A stretch of 44,826 bases of DNA from an uncultured Aquimarina sp. (GTDB taxonomy: Bacteria; Bacteroidota; Bacteroidia; Flavobacteriales; Flavobacteriaceae): positions 1-44,826 of the forward strand of contig CALFCI010000062.1 in the NCBI GenBank assembly GCA_937951135.1, written 5' to 3'. Below are positions 11,501 to 18,770 of the stretch, piece by piece. Within the stretch, counting starts at the first letter, position 1, and each line of letters starts with the position of its first letter. The notes under the pieces were generated by a model that made no database searches, was not told the origin of the DNA, and worked only from the letters and a program-made list of their open reading frames with translations. Both the position numbers and the translations under genes were made by a program.

Positions 11501-14368
11501 ACTGTAGTATACGCGATTATTCCTGTAAGTAGTGATGGGTGTATAGGCAATGTGTATACGTATACAGTAACTATAAATCCAAGTCCTATAGTAGCTGTAG
11601 CACCTACAGAGACAGTGTGTAGTAGTGCTACTTTAAGTCACGATCTTAATGATGATGTAAATAATATTACGGGAGCTTCATTTAGTTGGTCAGCTGTCGA
11701 TAATCCAAATGTAACTGGAGAAACTACAATATTAAGTACTACAGATAACATTACAGATACTTTACTAAATACTAGTGGTAGTATACAAACTATAGTGTAT
11801 ACTATTATTCCTACCAGTGGAGGGAGTTGTGTTGGAAGTGTATATACCTATGAAGTTACCGTAAATCCAGAACCCGTGGTATTTGCGATTCCTTCTGAAA
11901 CGATATGTAGCAGAACACCATTAGCTCATAATTTAAATAGTGATGTTAATGTTACAGGAACCACCTTTAGTTGGTCAGCTACAGATAATCCTAGTGTTAC
12001 AGGTGAAACAACAACAGCAACTACAGCTACAAATATCACCGATGTACTTATAAATACAAGCGGTAGTGTACAAACAGTAGTGTATACGATTATTCCAACC
12101 AGTCCCGATGGATGTATTGGGGATTCGTATACCTATACTATTACGATAAACTCAGAGCCTTTTGTTGCAGTAGCACCTAGCGATACGATTTGTAGTACCG
12201 ATGCGTTAACCCATGATTTAAATGCAGATGTGAATATGAGTGGTGTTGCCTTTAGTTGGGTTGCCGCAGATAATCCTGCGATTACAGGAGAGTCTTTGAC
12301 AGTCCAATCTAGTACTAATATTACAGATGTGTTGATCAATACAGGAACTACTACTGAAGAAGTAGTATACACGATAACTCCAATAGCATCAGATGGGTGT
12401 ATAGGGCTTCCTTTTGAATATACGGTTACTGTGTTGGCGCAACCCGAATTGCAAATGACAAAAACAGTAGTGCCCGCAATTGACGGATCGTATGATACAT
12501 TAGGTGAAGATATTGTTTATGAAATACGGATTACTAATGGTACAGAAACTGCTATAAATGCGTTAACAATAACCGATGACAATGCAGACTTTATAAGTAT
12601 GTCAACGTTGCCTGTTTTAGGAAGTAATTCAAGTGTTGTTATCACAGCTACGCATGCGATCACTCAAGAAGATTTAGACCTAGGGAGCATTACAAATCAA
12701 GCCCGTGTAAGTGGTGTTGATTTTTGTACGAATATTATTACTATAGATTCTGATGACCCAACTACATTGGCACTTGATGATGCAACAGTAGTTAATTTAG
12801 ACCAAAAACCATCAGTATCCTTATTAAAAACAGCCGCTGCAGTAGATGATGGATTATTAGACGATGTAGGTGAAGTTATTATATATTCTTTGGAGGTTCA
12901 AAATGCAGGAAATGTAACAGTATCGAATATAACGATATCCGATGCAAATGTAGATGTGGGAAGTATTATTCCTGCAACGATTTCTGCATTACTTCCAGGG
13001 CAAAGTGTAGTGTTTCAAGCATCATATACCCTAATTCAAGAAGATATTAATAGGGGTAGTGTAGTGAATACAGCACTGGTAACGGCACAACAGCCAAATG
13101 GAACGTTTATAGAAGATCTTTCAGATGATCCTAATGACCTTACAGATGTTGATTTGAATGGCGATGGAAATCCAGATGATCCAACGGTTATAATCACACC
13201 TCAGTTTGCTAGTGTTGCAGTAGTGAAATCTGTAGATAAAGCAACGTATTCAGGTATTGATGAAGTGCTTACTTATACTATTGAAGTAACGAATACAGGA
13301 AATATATCCCTATTTAATATTGTGGTAGAAGATCCTTTAATTGATTTTAGTACGACGAATACAATTGCCCAATTATTGCCTAATGAATCGATGAGTGTCG
13401 AAGGAACATATCAAATCGCTCAAGAAGATATCGATAATCAACAGTTAGAAAATATAGCAATAGTGACAGCCGAGTTTTCAAATGGAGTACCCGCTGTTTT
13501 AGAAGATTCTGATGATCCCTTAGATCTCACTAATATTGATATTGATACTGATGGAGATGCAGAAGATCCAACAGTAAGTTATCTAGATACCGATGGAGAT
13601 ATGGTTGTTGATATCGATGATTTAGACTGGGATAACGATGGAATTACCAATGAAGAAGAGCAAAACGGAATCCCTTCGCTAGATACAGATGCAGATGGAA
13701 TTATTGATAGTTTAGACCCTGATGCAGATGGGGATGGAATTTTTGATTACATCGAAGCAGGTCATGGAGAAGAAGATGCCGATAGTAATGGAGCTTTAGA
13801 AGGTGCTGTTGGGAGTGATGGTATTGTAGATCGTCTTCAAGATACCATTGATGATGGGACTACAAATTATCAATTACAAGATACTGATGAAGATGGGGTA
13901 GATGATTTTCAGGATATTGATGATGATGATGATCGAATCATAACGAGTGAAGAAAATCCAGACCCTAATAATAATGGTATTCCAGAAGATGCTCAAGATA
14001 GTAACGGTAATGGCATTCCAGATTACCTAGAACCCAATACTTCAAATCGAGTTCGTATTGATGGAGTAGAGGTGTTTACAGGAATGTCTCCTAATGGTGA
14101 TGGCGTAAATGATGTGTTTGTAATTACTAATGAAAATGAAAGTACAGAGTCAAGTACATTAGAAGTATATAATCGATGGGGAGTACAAGTCTATGTGTCG
14201 GATGATTATGGTAAAAATGGAGATTTCTTTAAAGGAATATCTGAAGGAAGAGTAACCTTTAGTGAAGGAGAAGCATTACCCGTAGGAACGTATTATTATG
14301 TGTATTCTTTTACCAATACTATTGGGGAGCGAAAAAATAGTTCAGGGTATTTATATATTAATCGATAA
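5516..14368 (+). CDS. giant T9SS-secreted repeat protein (adhesin-like), type-B sorting domain
   Basis: 2950-aa surface or secreted protein. In order: signal peptide (MKKNYLLSLLGFLF...IHAQ); residues about 25-470 resemble the IgGFc-binding-protein N-terminal region common in flavobacterial surface proteins; five DUF11-type beta domains starting near residues 543, 664, 788, 915 and 1052; twelve PKD-like repeats of about 94 aa (about 1174-2309), each opening with a T-[IV]-C-S motif; three more DUF11-type domains near 2312, 2434 and 2567; an Asp-rich TSP3-like calcium-binding stretch (about 2690-2841); and a C-terminal gliding-motility-associated type-B domain (about 2850-2950; MSPNGDGVNDVF, LEVYNRWG, GTYYYVYSF). 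Export through the type IX system follows from that domain. No PorP/SprF-like partner gene is next to it. Ligand and role are unknown; adhesion is an inference from architecture. Confidence 0.92.
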   Translation: MKKNYLLSLLGFLFFVSNIHAQLSDIHYLPPLKQVSNNVAIKEQAFYLSTPEITPFNVLVYTGTNPVPVTVIGVSNATPQLYDIPDGDNDISLVTDANTGIVLSNSGLRFESVGGQEFYVNYRGRSDSQAASLTSKGRKALGTIFKWGGIPNRANNENLTTALGIMATEDNTTIDIYGYDPGSEFRLQGDPDGLTDDTMQITLSAGQTFVLEALKNETTANIDGWLGTTIRADKKIVISNGGLNTGVDSSAAARDTGIDQPVPENVLGKEYVFVRGNGNNQTEFPVIIATRNHTEIFVNGSGTPIATINTGEYFEISGSNYSSGSAGGNMYVETSEAAYAYQSLAGAAIIRTVGMNFIASVNCLLPDQVNNIPDAQNIDGLDFDGGITIIASTATPDANIIVTDDSGAVTLPASSPVTGTSDWKTFYVNGLMGDVSIVSTGPVAVGMFGTNNNAGVAGYYSGFDTVPSVELDVNVSECFPGATLMEVTGSFDSYQWFQEGTILPGETANTYTPITQGDFFVRVSKGSCTYDSAVVSVYTCTPEIVLTKTVDTTLVLEGDTVTFTITVEHLGYDPVTDLVINEVLPSEFTLVSAIPDFGSWSSPDWTIGNMYSGELHTLTVVATVNELHAETTVTNTITNTQNEVDGNTITDDPTEEVTIQHSELSLSKRDRAALDGSYDTVGEIIVYDLVVTNTGDIDVTNVTITDPNIDEGSLFPAVVANLAAGEFAVFTARHTITQDDLEADQVVNSATAQATLSNGFVISDLSDDPNDTTTTIDDPTITPLDQEGGLVLEKVALPAPDGLYDALGEVIEYQLTVTNTGNVSLDNVTITDPNADIGSISPVSIPKLEVGESAIFTALHTVVPPDFTAGNVTNTATVTGTEPVEGETITDDSDNPITATLNDPTVITIPQFARLEFTKEASLPSDGSYDTVGESIFYTLLVSSTGTVDVNNVNVVDPNADNVILQSTTGTDDGVDNVVDNLASGEVASFIASHVLTQEDLDNGQVTNSAIVGGLDPSLPIPGGITDVSDDLNDPSPNDDDATIVALASEPMLSLTKVADDNTNVIEGQIITYSYIVENTGNVTIDNVSVSDVHNGDGTLGTITLLSTTGTDDGTDVIVDVLSPGETATYQATYTITATDVANQTDVTNTATATGTPRTSSIIDPTASEAVTIAPVETICSGITIAHDLTIDVATPGVSFTWFAIDNPNITGETTSISNTTEITDTLINLSTIDQIVNYTIIAVDGVGFPFDNYTYQVTVQPVPVVATAPTETICSSDTLNHDLNTDVNLSGVTYSWIAADNPNVTGETSVASTDATIADTLLNTTAIAQTVVYTITPAATNGCDGDTYTYEVVVNPEPIVTVEPTITICSDVALAHDLNTDVSLTGSAFSWQAVDNPNVTGETTTASTATSITDVLTNESGSVQIVVYTITPTSAGNCVGDSYSYTVTIDPESFVATSPTDTICSDVALNHDLNGDVNLVGSTFSWSAAANANITGETTTVSTATSITDVLTNTSGSTQTVVYTITPTSVDGCVGDAYTYTVTLDAKPFVATAPVFTVCSDVALNHDLNGDVNVTGATFSWVAAANTNITGETTTISTASSITDVLTNTSGSVQTVVYTIIPTSPEGCVGDAYAYTVTVTPESFVATSPVDTVCSDVALNHDLNGDVNILGSTFSWSAAANANVTGETTATNTTTSITDVLTNESGSVQTVVYTIIPTSPEGCVGDAYAYTVTIDPKPFVATLPTDAICSDVALNHDLNGDVNILGATFSWSAAANANVTGETTTVSTASSITDVLTNTSGTVQTVVYTITPASAEGCVGDSYTYTVTLDSKPFVATIPTDTICSDAALTHDLNGDVNLIGATFSWVAAANANVTGATTTASTATSITDVLTNESGTVQTIVYTIIPTSPDGCIGDAYTYTVTIDPEPFVATVPTDTICSGVALTHALNSDVNVTGATFSWVASSNPNVTGETLTTSTATSITDTLINTSTTIQTVVYAIIPVSSDGCIGNVYTYTVTINPSPIVAVAPTETVCSSATLSHDLNDDVNNITGASFSWSAVDNPNVTGETTILSTTDNITDTLLNTSGSIQTIVYTIIPTSGGSCVGSVYTYEVTVNPEPVVFAIPSETICSRTPLAHNLNSDVNVTGTTFSWSATDNPSVTGETTTATTATNITDVLINTSGSVQTVVYTIIPTSPDGCIGDSYTYTITINSEPFVAVAPSDTICSTDALTHDLNADVNMSGVAFSWVAADNPAITGESLTVQSSTNITDVLINTGTTTEEVVYTITPIASDGCIGLPFEYTVTVLAQPELQMTKTVVPAIDGSYDTLGEDIVYEIRITNGTETAINALTITDDNADFISMSTLPVLGSNSSVVITATHAITQEDLDLGSITNQARVSGVDFCTNIITIDSDDPTTLALDDATVVNLDQKPSVSLLKTAAAVDDGLLDDVGEVIIYSLEVQNAGNVTVSNITISDANVDVGSIIPATISALLPGQSVVFQASYTLIQEDINRGSVVNTALVTAQQPNGTFIEDLSDDPNDLTDVDLNGDGNPDDPTVIITPQFASVAVVKSVDKATYSGIDEVLTYTIEVTNTGNISLFNIVVEDPLIDFSTTNTIAQLLPNESMSVEGTYQIAQEDIDNQQLENIAIVTAEFSNGVPAVLEDSDDPLDLTNIDIDTDGDAEDPTVSYLDTDGDMVVDIDDLDWDNDGITNEEEQNGIPSLDTDADGIIDSLDPDADGDGIFDYIEAGHGEEDADSNGALEGAVGSDGIVDRLQDTIDDGTTNYQLQDTDEDGVDDFQDIDDDDDRIITSEENPDPNNNGIPEDAQDSNGNGIPDYLEPNTSNRVRIDGVEVFTGMSPNGDGVNDVFVITNENESTESSTLEVYNRWGVQVYVSDDYGKNGDFFKGISEGRVTFSEGEALPVGTYYYVYSFTNTIGERKNSSGYLYINR
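9038..12444 (+). repeat. 12 tandem PKD-like repeats inside the giant adhesin gene
   Basis: Twelve in-frame units of about 284 bp encode the repeated T-[IV]-C-S...HDLN-DVN...FSW...NVTGET...VVYTI-P block. Units 4-8 (about 9886-11290) are strikingly alike at the DNA level, while units 1-3 and 9-12 are more diverged. This fits recent internal duplication or gene conversion in the centre of the array. Copy number may vary between strains. Confidence 0.9.
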
Positions 14369-14386
14369 AATAAGAATACGGGGAAT

Positions 14387-14404
14387 ACCTTTCTAAGGTT
14401 TTTT
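14387..14404 (+). terminator. probable intrinsic terminator of the giant adhesin gene
   Basis: ACCTT (14387-14391) and AAGGT (14395-14399) form a 5-bp stem with a TCT loop, followed by T residues to 14404. It begins 19 bp after the stop codon. The short stem makes this moderate evidence. Confidence 0.45.
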
Positions 14405-14420
14405 GGGATTATTTGATTTT

Positions 14421-14732
14421 AGTACATGGTGAAAATTAGTAAATGCCTGAAAAATCAATAATTAAGAAACTTATTTCGAGTACATAATCTTTTGTAATGT
14501 TCTAACCCCCGAAGAGTCGGGACAAGACTAAAAAAGCAGTCGCTATGATTTAAGTTGTTGTAGCTATTGTTTTACAGTTGGGTGCTCTGTTATACCATTT
14601 TATGTTTGAATTGGGTGAATTCAAATATAAAATGGTATTAGATCTACTAGGTTTTGGAAACCTACTAGGTCTGGATCACAAAGTGATAATGGAACTTTGA
14701 ATCGAGAGCAACTATTTTTTTTGTCATGTACT
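14421..14732. mobile_element. MITE-like element, copy A (312 bp)
   Basis: Non-coding element bounded by AGTACATG (14421-14428) and CATGTACT (14725-14732). The terminal inverted repeats continue imperfectly inward (GAAAATTAGT at the left; AACTATTTTTTTTG at the right). Read on the minus strand, its first roughly 100 bp align closely with copy B at 30640: the same end, a CTCT block, an ATCACTTTGT block and the CCTAGTAGG hairpin (14642-14670). It also contains a 21-bp hairpin with one mismatch (14592-14612 with 14618-14638) and a CCCGA/TCGGG hairpin (14508-14521). No transposase is present, so mobilisation would have to be in trans. It fills the gap between two convergent stop codons. Confidence 0.7.
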
Positions 14733-14742
14733 TAGCTCTTAT

Positions 14743-15639
14743 TTATAAAGATTCTTGCGCTAATGTCCCTGCTTCAGTTACCGCGGTTTTATCAATCTTT
14801 TTAACAAGACCTTGGAGTACTTTTCCAGGGCCAACTTCTGTAAATAATGTAGCGCCATCTGCAATCATTTGTTGTATGCTTTGTGTCCACTTTACAGGGG
14901 CCGTTAGCTGTGCGATTAAGTTTTTTTGAATTGTTACGGCATCAGTTACAGCAGTTGTAGATACGTTTTGATAAATAGGACAATTAGGGGTGTTAAAAGT
15001 AGTGGCAGCAATAGCAGCGGCGAGCTCCTCTCGAGCAGGTTCCATTAACGGAGAGTGAAATGCTCCACCTACAGGTAGCATTAATGCTCTGCGGGCTCCT
15101 TTTTCTTTAAGTACTTCACAAGCCTTCTCTACAGCAGATACTTCGCCAGAGATCACTAACTGACCAGGGCAATTATAGTTGGCAGCAACAACAATACCAT
15201 CAATGTCGGCACAGGTTTCTTCTACAATGGCATCAGCCAGTCCAAGTACGGCGGCCATGGTAGAGGATTGAGCTTCGCAGGCTTTTTGCATTGCTAAAGC
15301 ACGTTTGGAGACTAATTGTAAACCATCTTTAAACTCTAGAGAACGATTCGCAACTAGTGCAGAAAGTTCACCTAAAGAATGTCCCGCAACCATATCAGGT
15401 TGAAAGCGTTCTCCCATTACTTTACTTAAGATTACAGAATGTAAAAAAATGGCAGGTTGAGTTACTTTAGTTTCTTTTAAGGCTTCTGCAGTACCTTCAA
15501 ACATAATATCGGTGATCTTAAAACCTAATATGTTATTGGCTTCGTGGAAGTATTCTTTTGCAATGCTAGAACTTTCGTATAAATCAAGCCCCATTCCAGT
15601 AAATTGAGCTCCTTGGCCAGGAAAAATATATGCTTTCAT
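14743..15639 (-). CDS. fabD: malonyl CoA-ACP transacylase
   Basis: Moves the malonyl group from CoA to acyl carrier protein, supplying the extender unit for cytoplasmic fatty-acid synthesis. 298 aa, normal for FabD. The N-terminal FPGQGAQ and the nucleophile elbow GHSLGE with Ser88 are present, as are Arg113, the NCPGQ motif near 158-160 and the catalytic His195 in GAFHSP. The conserved VGPGKVLQGL lies near the end. It ends 11 bp from the MITE-like copy A and probably shares a transcript with folA and the 2TM gene upstream (58-bp gap to folA). Confidence 0.97.
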   Translation of the reverse strand: MKAYIFPGQGAQFTGMGLDLYESSSIAKEYFHEANNILGFKITDIMFEGTAEALKETKVTQPAIFLHSVILSKVMGERFQPDMVAGHSLGELSALVANRSLEFKDGLQLVSKRALAMQKACEAQSSTMAAVLGLADAIVEETCADIDGIVVAANYNCPGQLVISGEVSAVEKACEVLKEKGARRALMLPVGGAFHSPLMEPAREELAAAIAATTFNTPNCPIYQNVSTTAVTDAVTIQKNLIAQLTAPVKWTQSIQQMIADGATLFTEVGPGKVLQGLVKKIDKTAVTEAGTLAQESL

Positions 15640-15697
15640 GTTGATAAAGTTATGATGTGTTTAATGTAGTATTAGGATATTATATATCCTGATTGAT

Positions 15698-16180
15698 TTA
15701 ATTTTTTAGATACGTTATGTATGTAAATGCATGTGAATGCCGTTCATCTATAAGATGTTTTTCTTGCTGTGTGATTTGCCATAATTCTGAATTGATTTCA
15801 GGAAAGTAAGTATCTCCGTCAAAATCACCATGCACTCTTGTCAGTTCAATACATTCTGCGTAAGGCATTCCTAAGGTGTAAATTTCACCACCACCTATAA
15901 TAAAAGGTTGAGAGTCTTCTTTGGCTATTGCTAGCGCAGCTTCCATAGAATGTACTACAATCACTCCTTCGGGTGCGTAGTCTGGATTTCGGGTAATCAC
16001 AATATGTGTTCTGTTGGGCAATGGTTTTGGAAAAGACTCAAATGTTTTTCTTCCCATAATGATATGATGACCTGTGGTTAACTTTTTGAAGCGTTTAAAA
16101 TCGTCAGGCAAATGCCATACAAGGTCATTATCTTTTCCTAGTATATCATTTTCTGCTGCTGCTGCAATCATTGTAATCAT
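15698..16180 (-). CDS. folA: dihydrofolate reductase
   Basis: Reduces dihydrofolate to tetrahydrofolate with NADPH, regenerating the cofactor that thymidylate synthase oxidises. 160 aa, the usual length. WHLPDD carries the substrate-binding acid at Asp27 (same number as in E. coli), and the NADPH-site motif IMGRKTFES and IIGGGEIY follow. thyA lies about 1.6 kb further along on the same strand, separated by the CBM48 and TonB-like genes, so the folate-thymidylate pair is close but not adjacent. It is 23 bp downstream of the 2TM gene. Confidence 0.97.
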   Translation of the reverse strand: MITMIAAAAENDILGKDNDLVWHLPDDFKRFKKLTTGHHIIMGRKTFESFPKPLPNRTHIVITRNPDYAPEGVIVVHSMEAALAIAKEDSQPFIIGGGEIYTLGMPYAECIELTRVHGDFDGDTYFPEINSELWQITQQEKHLIDERHSHAFTYITYLKN

Positions 16181-16203
16181 ACACGGTTTTTTTAAGAATA
16201 CAG

Positions 16204-16632
16204 TTATTGTTCTGTAGTAGTATCAGTGTTATTATCTTGTAGTACTATGATTTCAGGTTTTGGGTGTTTAAGATCTACTTCTTTCTGAAGATTAGCAATT
16301 TCGGCTTTTTGCTTGATAACTAGTTTTTTCATTTGTTGCTCTGTCCATTCCGCTCCCATAAAAGTACTGAATAGCCAGACGTTGCAAAAATGTAAAACTA
16401 AAAAGAAAGCCCAAACGACAATAACAATAACAAACCAGTCAATATTAGCTATTGTAAATGATTTTCCAATCCCTAATATTAAATTTAATACAATGCTAAA
16501 TAGTGATCCAATAATAAACAGGATGAAATGACGAAACAACATCTTTTTTTGAACGATCCGTTTTCGGGCATGTTCAAATAATTCATGTTGTTCATTATCT
16601 ATTGATATATTTTTTTTCTTCTTTGAAAACAT
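16204..16632 (-). CDS. 2TM domain membrane protein
   Basis: 142-aa inner-membrane protein of unknown function. After a basic, charged N-terminus with ARKRIVQKK there are two hydrophobic segments (about residues 33-53 and 65-87), the second ending in HFCNVW, and then the WTEQQMKKL block, which together match the 2TM family common in flavobacteria. A charged, probably coiled-coil tail follows (about 95-120), with an Asn/Thr/Gln-rich end. It is the first gene of the likely 2TM-folA-fabD run. No enzymatic residues are recognisable. Confidence 0.85.
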   Translation of the reverse strand: MFSKKKKNISIDNEQHELFEHARKRIVQKKMLFRHFILFIIGSLFSIVLNLILGIGKSFTIANIDWFVIVIVVWAFFLVLHFCNVWLFSTFMGAEWTEQQMKKLVIKQKAEIANLQKEVDLKHPKPEIIVLQDNNTDTTTEQ

Positions 16633-16932
16633 GAGTGCTCTAATTTCTGTTTTTTTAATAAAAGTATATCAAAAATTATTGATGTAAAGATACTAGTTTT
16701 AACAAAAAGTAGAATATTTTTAATTAATTATTACCAGATCACACCTTTTTATTAGACATTTTAATGTTGTTTTTTGTAAATACTAAGGCAATAGGTATTG
16801 ATTTTGAACAAGACTATAACGTTATAGGTGTTAAAATTGAAAAAAAATCAAAAAAAAAATGCTCATCCTTTTGGCTTTTAACATTTTATAGTATTTTCAC
16901 ATTGCGTTATTATTAACCAAAAGATAAATATT
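16633..16932. other. divergent intergenic region with a 14-bp perfect palindrome
   Basis: 300 bp of AT-rich sequence between the 2TM gene (minus) and the CBM48 gene (plus). It contains a perfect palindrome CTATAACGTTATAG at 16814-16827, which could be an operator. No gene and no clear TAnnTTTG box were found. Confidence 0.5.
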
Positions 16933-17229
16933 ATGGCAATTATTAAACAATACTTAAAATCGAAACCCATTTGTAGAGTTACTTTTACAGTACCTGCTAA
17001 AGAAGCAGAAGCTGTTAGTGTAGCTGGAGAATTCAACAATTGGGATGTTAAAGCAAACACACTAAAAAAACTTAAGAATGGTACTTTTAAAGGAACATTA
17101 AATCTTCCTAAGGATAATAGGTTTGAATTTAAATATGTGGTCGATGGAAATTGGTCTGTAGAAACTGAGGCAGATGGATTACAATGGAATGAATACGCCT
17201 CATCTGAGAATAGTATTTTAGAATTATAG
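16933..17229 (+). CDS. small CBM48 / isoamylase early-set domain protein
   Basis: 98-aa protein made almost entirely of one glycogen-binding-like beta domain (CBM48/AMPK-beta type): VTFTVPAKEAEAVSVAGEFNNWD, then FEFKYVVDGNW and a final SENSILEL. The GEFNNW and KYVVDG motifs are the family signature. There is no catalytic domain and no signal peptide, so it should be cytoplasmic. Its role is unknown; glycan binding or a regulatory partner of a glycan enzyme is the obvious guess. It is transcribed alone, convergent with the TonB-like gene across a strong shared terminator. Confidence 0.88.
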   Translation: MAIIKQYLKSKPICRVTFTVPAKEAEAVSVAGEFNNWDVKANTLKKLKNGTFKGTLNLPKDNRFEFKYVVDGNWSVETEADGLQWNEYASSENSILEL

Positions 17230-17258
17230 AAGCACAATAAATAAGGTGTTCTTTACGA

Positions 17259-17320
17259 TAAAAAACTAAAAAAAATACGCTGCTTAAGTACTTAAACAGC
17301 GTATTTTTTTTAGTTTTTTA
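17259..17320. terminator. bidirectional intrinsic terminator
   Basis: A perfect 24-bp stem (17259-17282 with 17297-17320) around a 14-base loop, rich in A on the left arm and T on the right so that it works on both strands. It lies between the convergent CBM48 gene and TonB-like gene. A second partial copy of the right arm follows and runs into the TonB stop codon. Confidence 0.9.
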
Positions 17321-17326
17321 GTTTTT

Positions 17327-17755
17327 TTATCGTTTAGGAAGCGTAAAAGTAATCGGAATAGAATAATCTACACCAATAGGCTTAGAACCCCATTTTGCAG
17401 GATCCATTTCGGGCATATCTCTAATAATCCGTACAGCTTCCTGAATTAAAAATCTATCTTCTGCTCCTTCGGCAGCAGTAACTTTGATCTTACCCGTTTT
17501 GTCGATTAGAAAGTCTACAGTTACTGTTCCTTCGGCAGCACGGTCGATAGATTCTTGAGGGTAATGGAAGTGAGTCAAAATATGTTTTCTCAATTTCCCA
17601 TCAAAACAAGAAATAGCATTAGTATCATCTCTACAACCAGGCCAAAGCGGAGTCATTCCTTTTTCGTTTGCGTTTTCTCTAGATAAGCTTAGTCCTTCTT
17701 GTGCAAAGGAGGCTGAAAAGCATAATATAGTTGCAATAAGTAATAATTTTTTCAT
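17327..17755 (-). CDS. secreted TonB C-terminal domain protein
   Basis: 142 aa with a signal peptide (MKKLLLIATILCFSASFAQ) instead of the usual TonB membrane anchor plus proline-rich linker. The mature part has the Bacteroidetes TonB pattern of LWPGC, ISCFDGKLRKHI and FHYPQES, then the TonB C-terminal fold (GTVTVDFLIDKTGKIKV, IRDMPEMDPAKW, YSIPITFTL). It is probably periplasmic. With no transmembrane anchor it is unlikely to transduce energy in the classical way. It is 23 bp downstream of thyA and probably cotranscribed. Confidence 0.85.
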   Translation of the reverse strand: MKKLLLIATILCFSASFAQEGLSLSRENANEKGMTPLWPGCRDDTNAISCFDGKLRKHILTHFHYPQESIDRAAEGTVTVDFLIDKTGKIKVTAAEGAEDRFLIQEAVRIIRDMPEMDPAKWGSKPIGVDYSIPITFTLPKR

Positions 17756-17778
17756 AATAATTTAATTTTAGATTGAGG

Positions 17779-18603
17779 TTATACTGCGACCGATCCTTTG
17801 ATATGAGGATGTGGGTCATAGCCTTCTATCTTGAAATTATCAAAAACAAAGCCAAAGATGTCTTTTACGTCTGAATTTATAATAATTTTAGGTAATTTCC
17901 TAGGTTTTCGTGATAATTGTAGGGTTAGTTGCTCGATGTGATTGTTGTAAATGTGTGCATCACCAAGGGTGTGAATGAATTCACCAGGTTGATAACCACA
18001 TACTTGAGCGACCATCATTGTGAATAATGCATAAGATGCAATGTTAAATGGGACTCCTAAAAAAATATCTGCACTACGTTGATACAATTGACAAGATAAT
18101 TTGCCATCAGCAACATAAAACTGAAAAAAGGCATGGCATGGAGGTAATGCTGCTTTACCATTCGCTACATTATCTGAAAACGATACTGAGGTGTCAGGAA
18201 GTACGCTAGGGTTCCATGCAGAAACTAACATTCTGCGACTGTTAGGGTTGTTTTTTAACGTATGGATAAGATCTTTAATTTGATCAACTTCATCAGAATT
18301 CCAATTGCGCCATTGGTGACCATAGACCGGTCCTAAATCTCCATTTTCATCAGCCCATGCATTCCAAATCTTAACTCCGTTTTCTTGAAGGTATCCAATA
18401 TTGGTGTCACCTTTCAAAAACCAAAGCAATTCATGTATGATTGATTTTAGATGTAGCTTTTTTGTGGTTACTAAAGGAAACCCTTCATTAAGGTCGAATC
18501 GCATTTGGTATCCAAAAACACTTTTTGTTCCGGTGCCTGTTCGATCTCCTTTCTGGTGTCCATTATCCAATACATGCTGTACAAGATCAAGGTATTGCTT
18601 CAT
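17779..18603 (-). CDS. thyA: thymidylate synthase
   Basis: Methylates dUMP to dTMP using methylenetetrahydrofolate, giving dihydrofolate for FolA. 274 aa, about ten more than E. coli ThyA; the extra residues form a loop ([14 protein letters not shown], 137-150) just before the active site. Catalytic Cys156 is in PPCHAFFQ, and the dUMP/phosphate motifs [11 protein letters not shown] and [18 protein letters not shown] are intact. The TonB-like gene follows 23 bp downstream; the upstream nuclease gene is 167 bp away. Confidence 0.97.
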   Translation of the reverse strand: MKQYLDLVQHVLDNGHQKGDRTGTGTKSVFGYQMRFDLNEGFPLVTTKKLHLKSIIHELLWFLKGDTNIGYLQENGVKIWNAWADENGDLGPVYGHQWRNWNSDEVDQIKDLIHTLKNNPNSRRMLVSAWNPSVLPDTSVSFSDNVANGKAALPPCHAFFQFYVADGKLSCQLYQRSADIFLGVPFNIASYALFTMMVAQVCGYQPGEFIHTLGDAHIYNNHIEQLTLQLSRKPRKLPKIIINSDVKDIFGFVFDNFKIEGYDPHPHIKGSVAV

Positions 18604-18770
18604 GTTTGATATGCCCTATTTTCGGGTTTTTTATTAGATTATAATATAGTTAAAGATATAAAAAAAAGATATTGTTTTGTTTCTTTAATATGGATCTAAA
18701 ACTACTCAGTTTTATTCGAAGGGATATAAAAGTTCCACTATTACCATATAAAGGTAGATTGTTATTTAGA

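Noticed and set aside
7102-12372. Several minus-strand open frames (60-109 aa) inside the giant adhesin gene
   Set aside because: They are antisense to a long, well-supported repeat gene, recur with its repeats, and show no domain, signal peptide or spacing of their own.
16878-17237. 119-aa minus-strand frame
   Set aside because: It is antisense to the CBM48 gene, whose motifs are clear on the plus strand.
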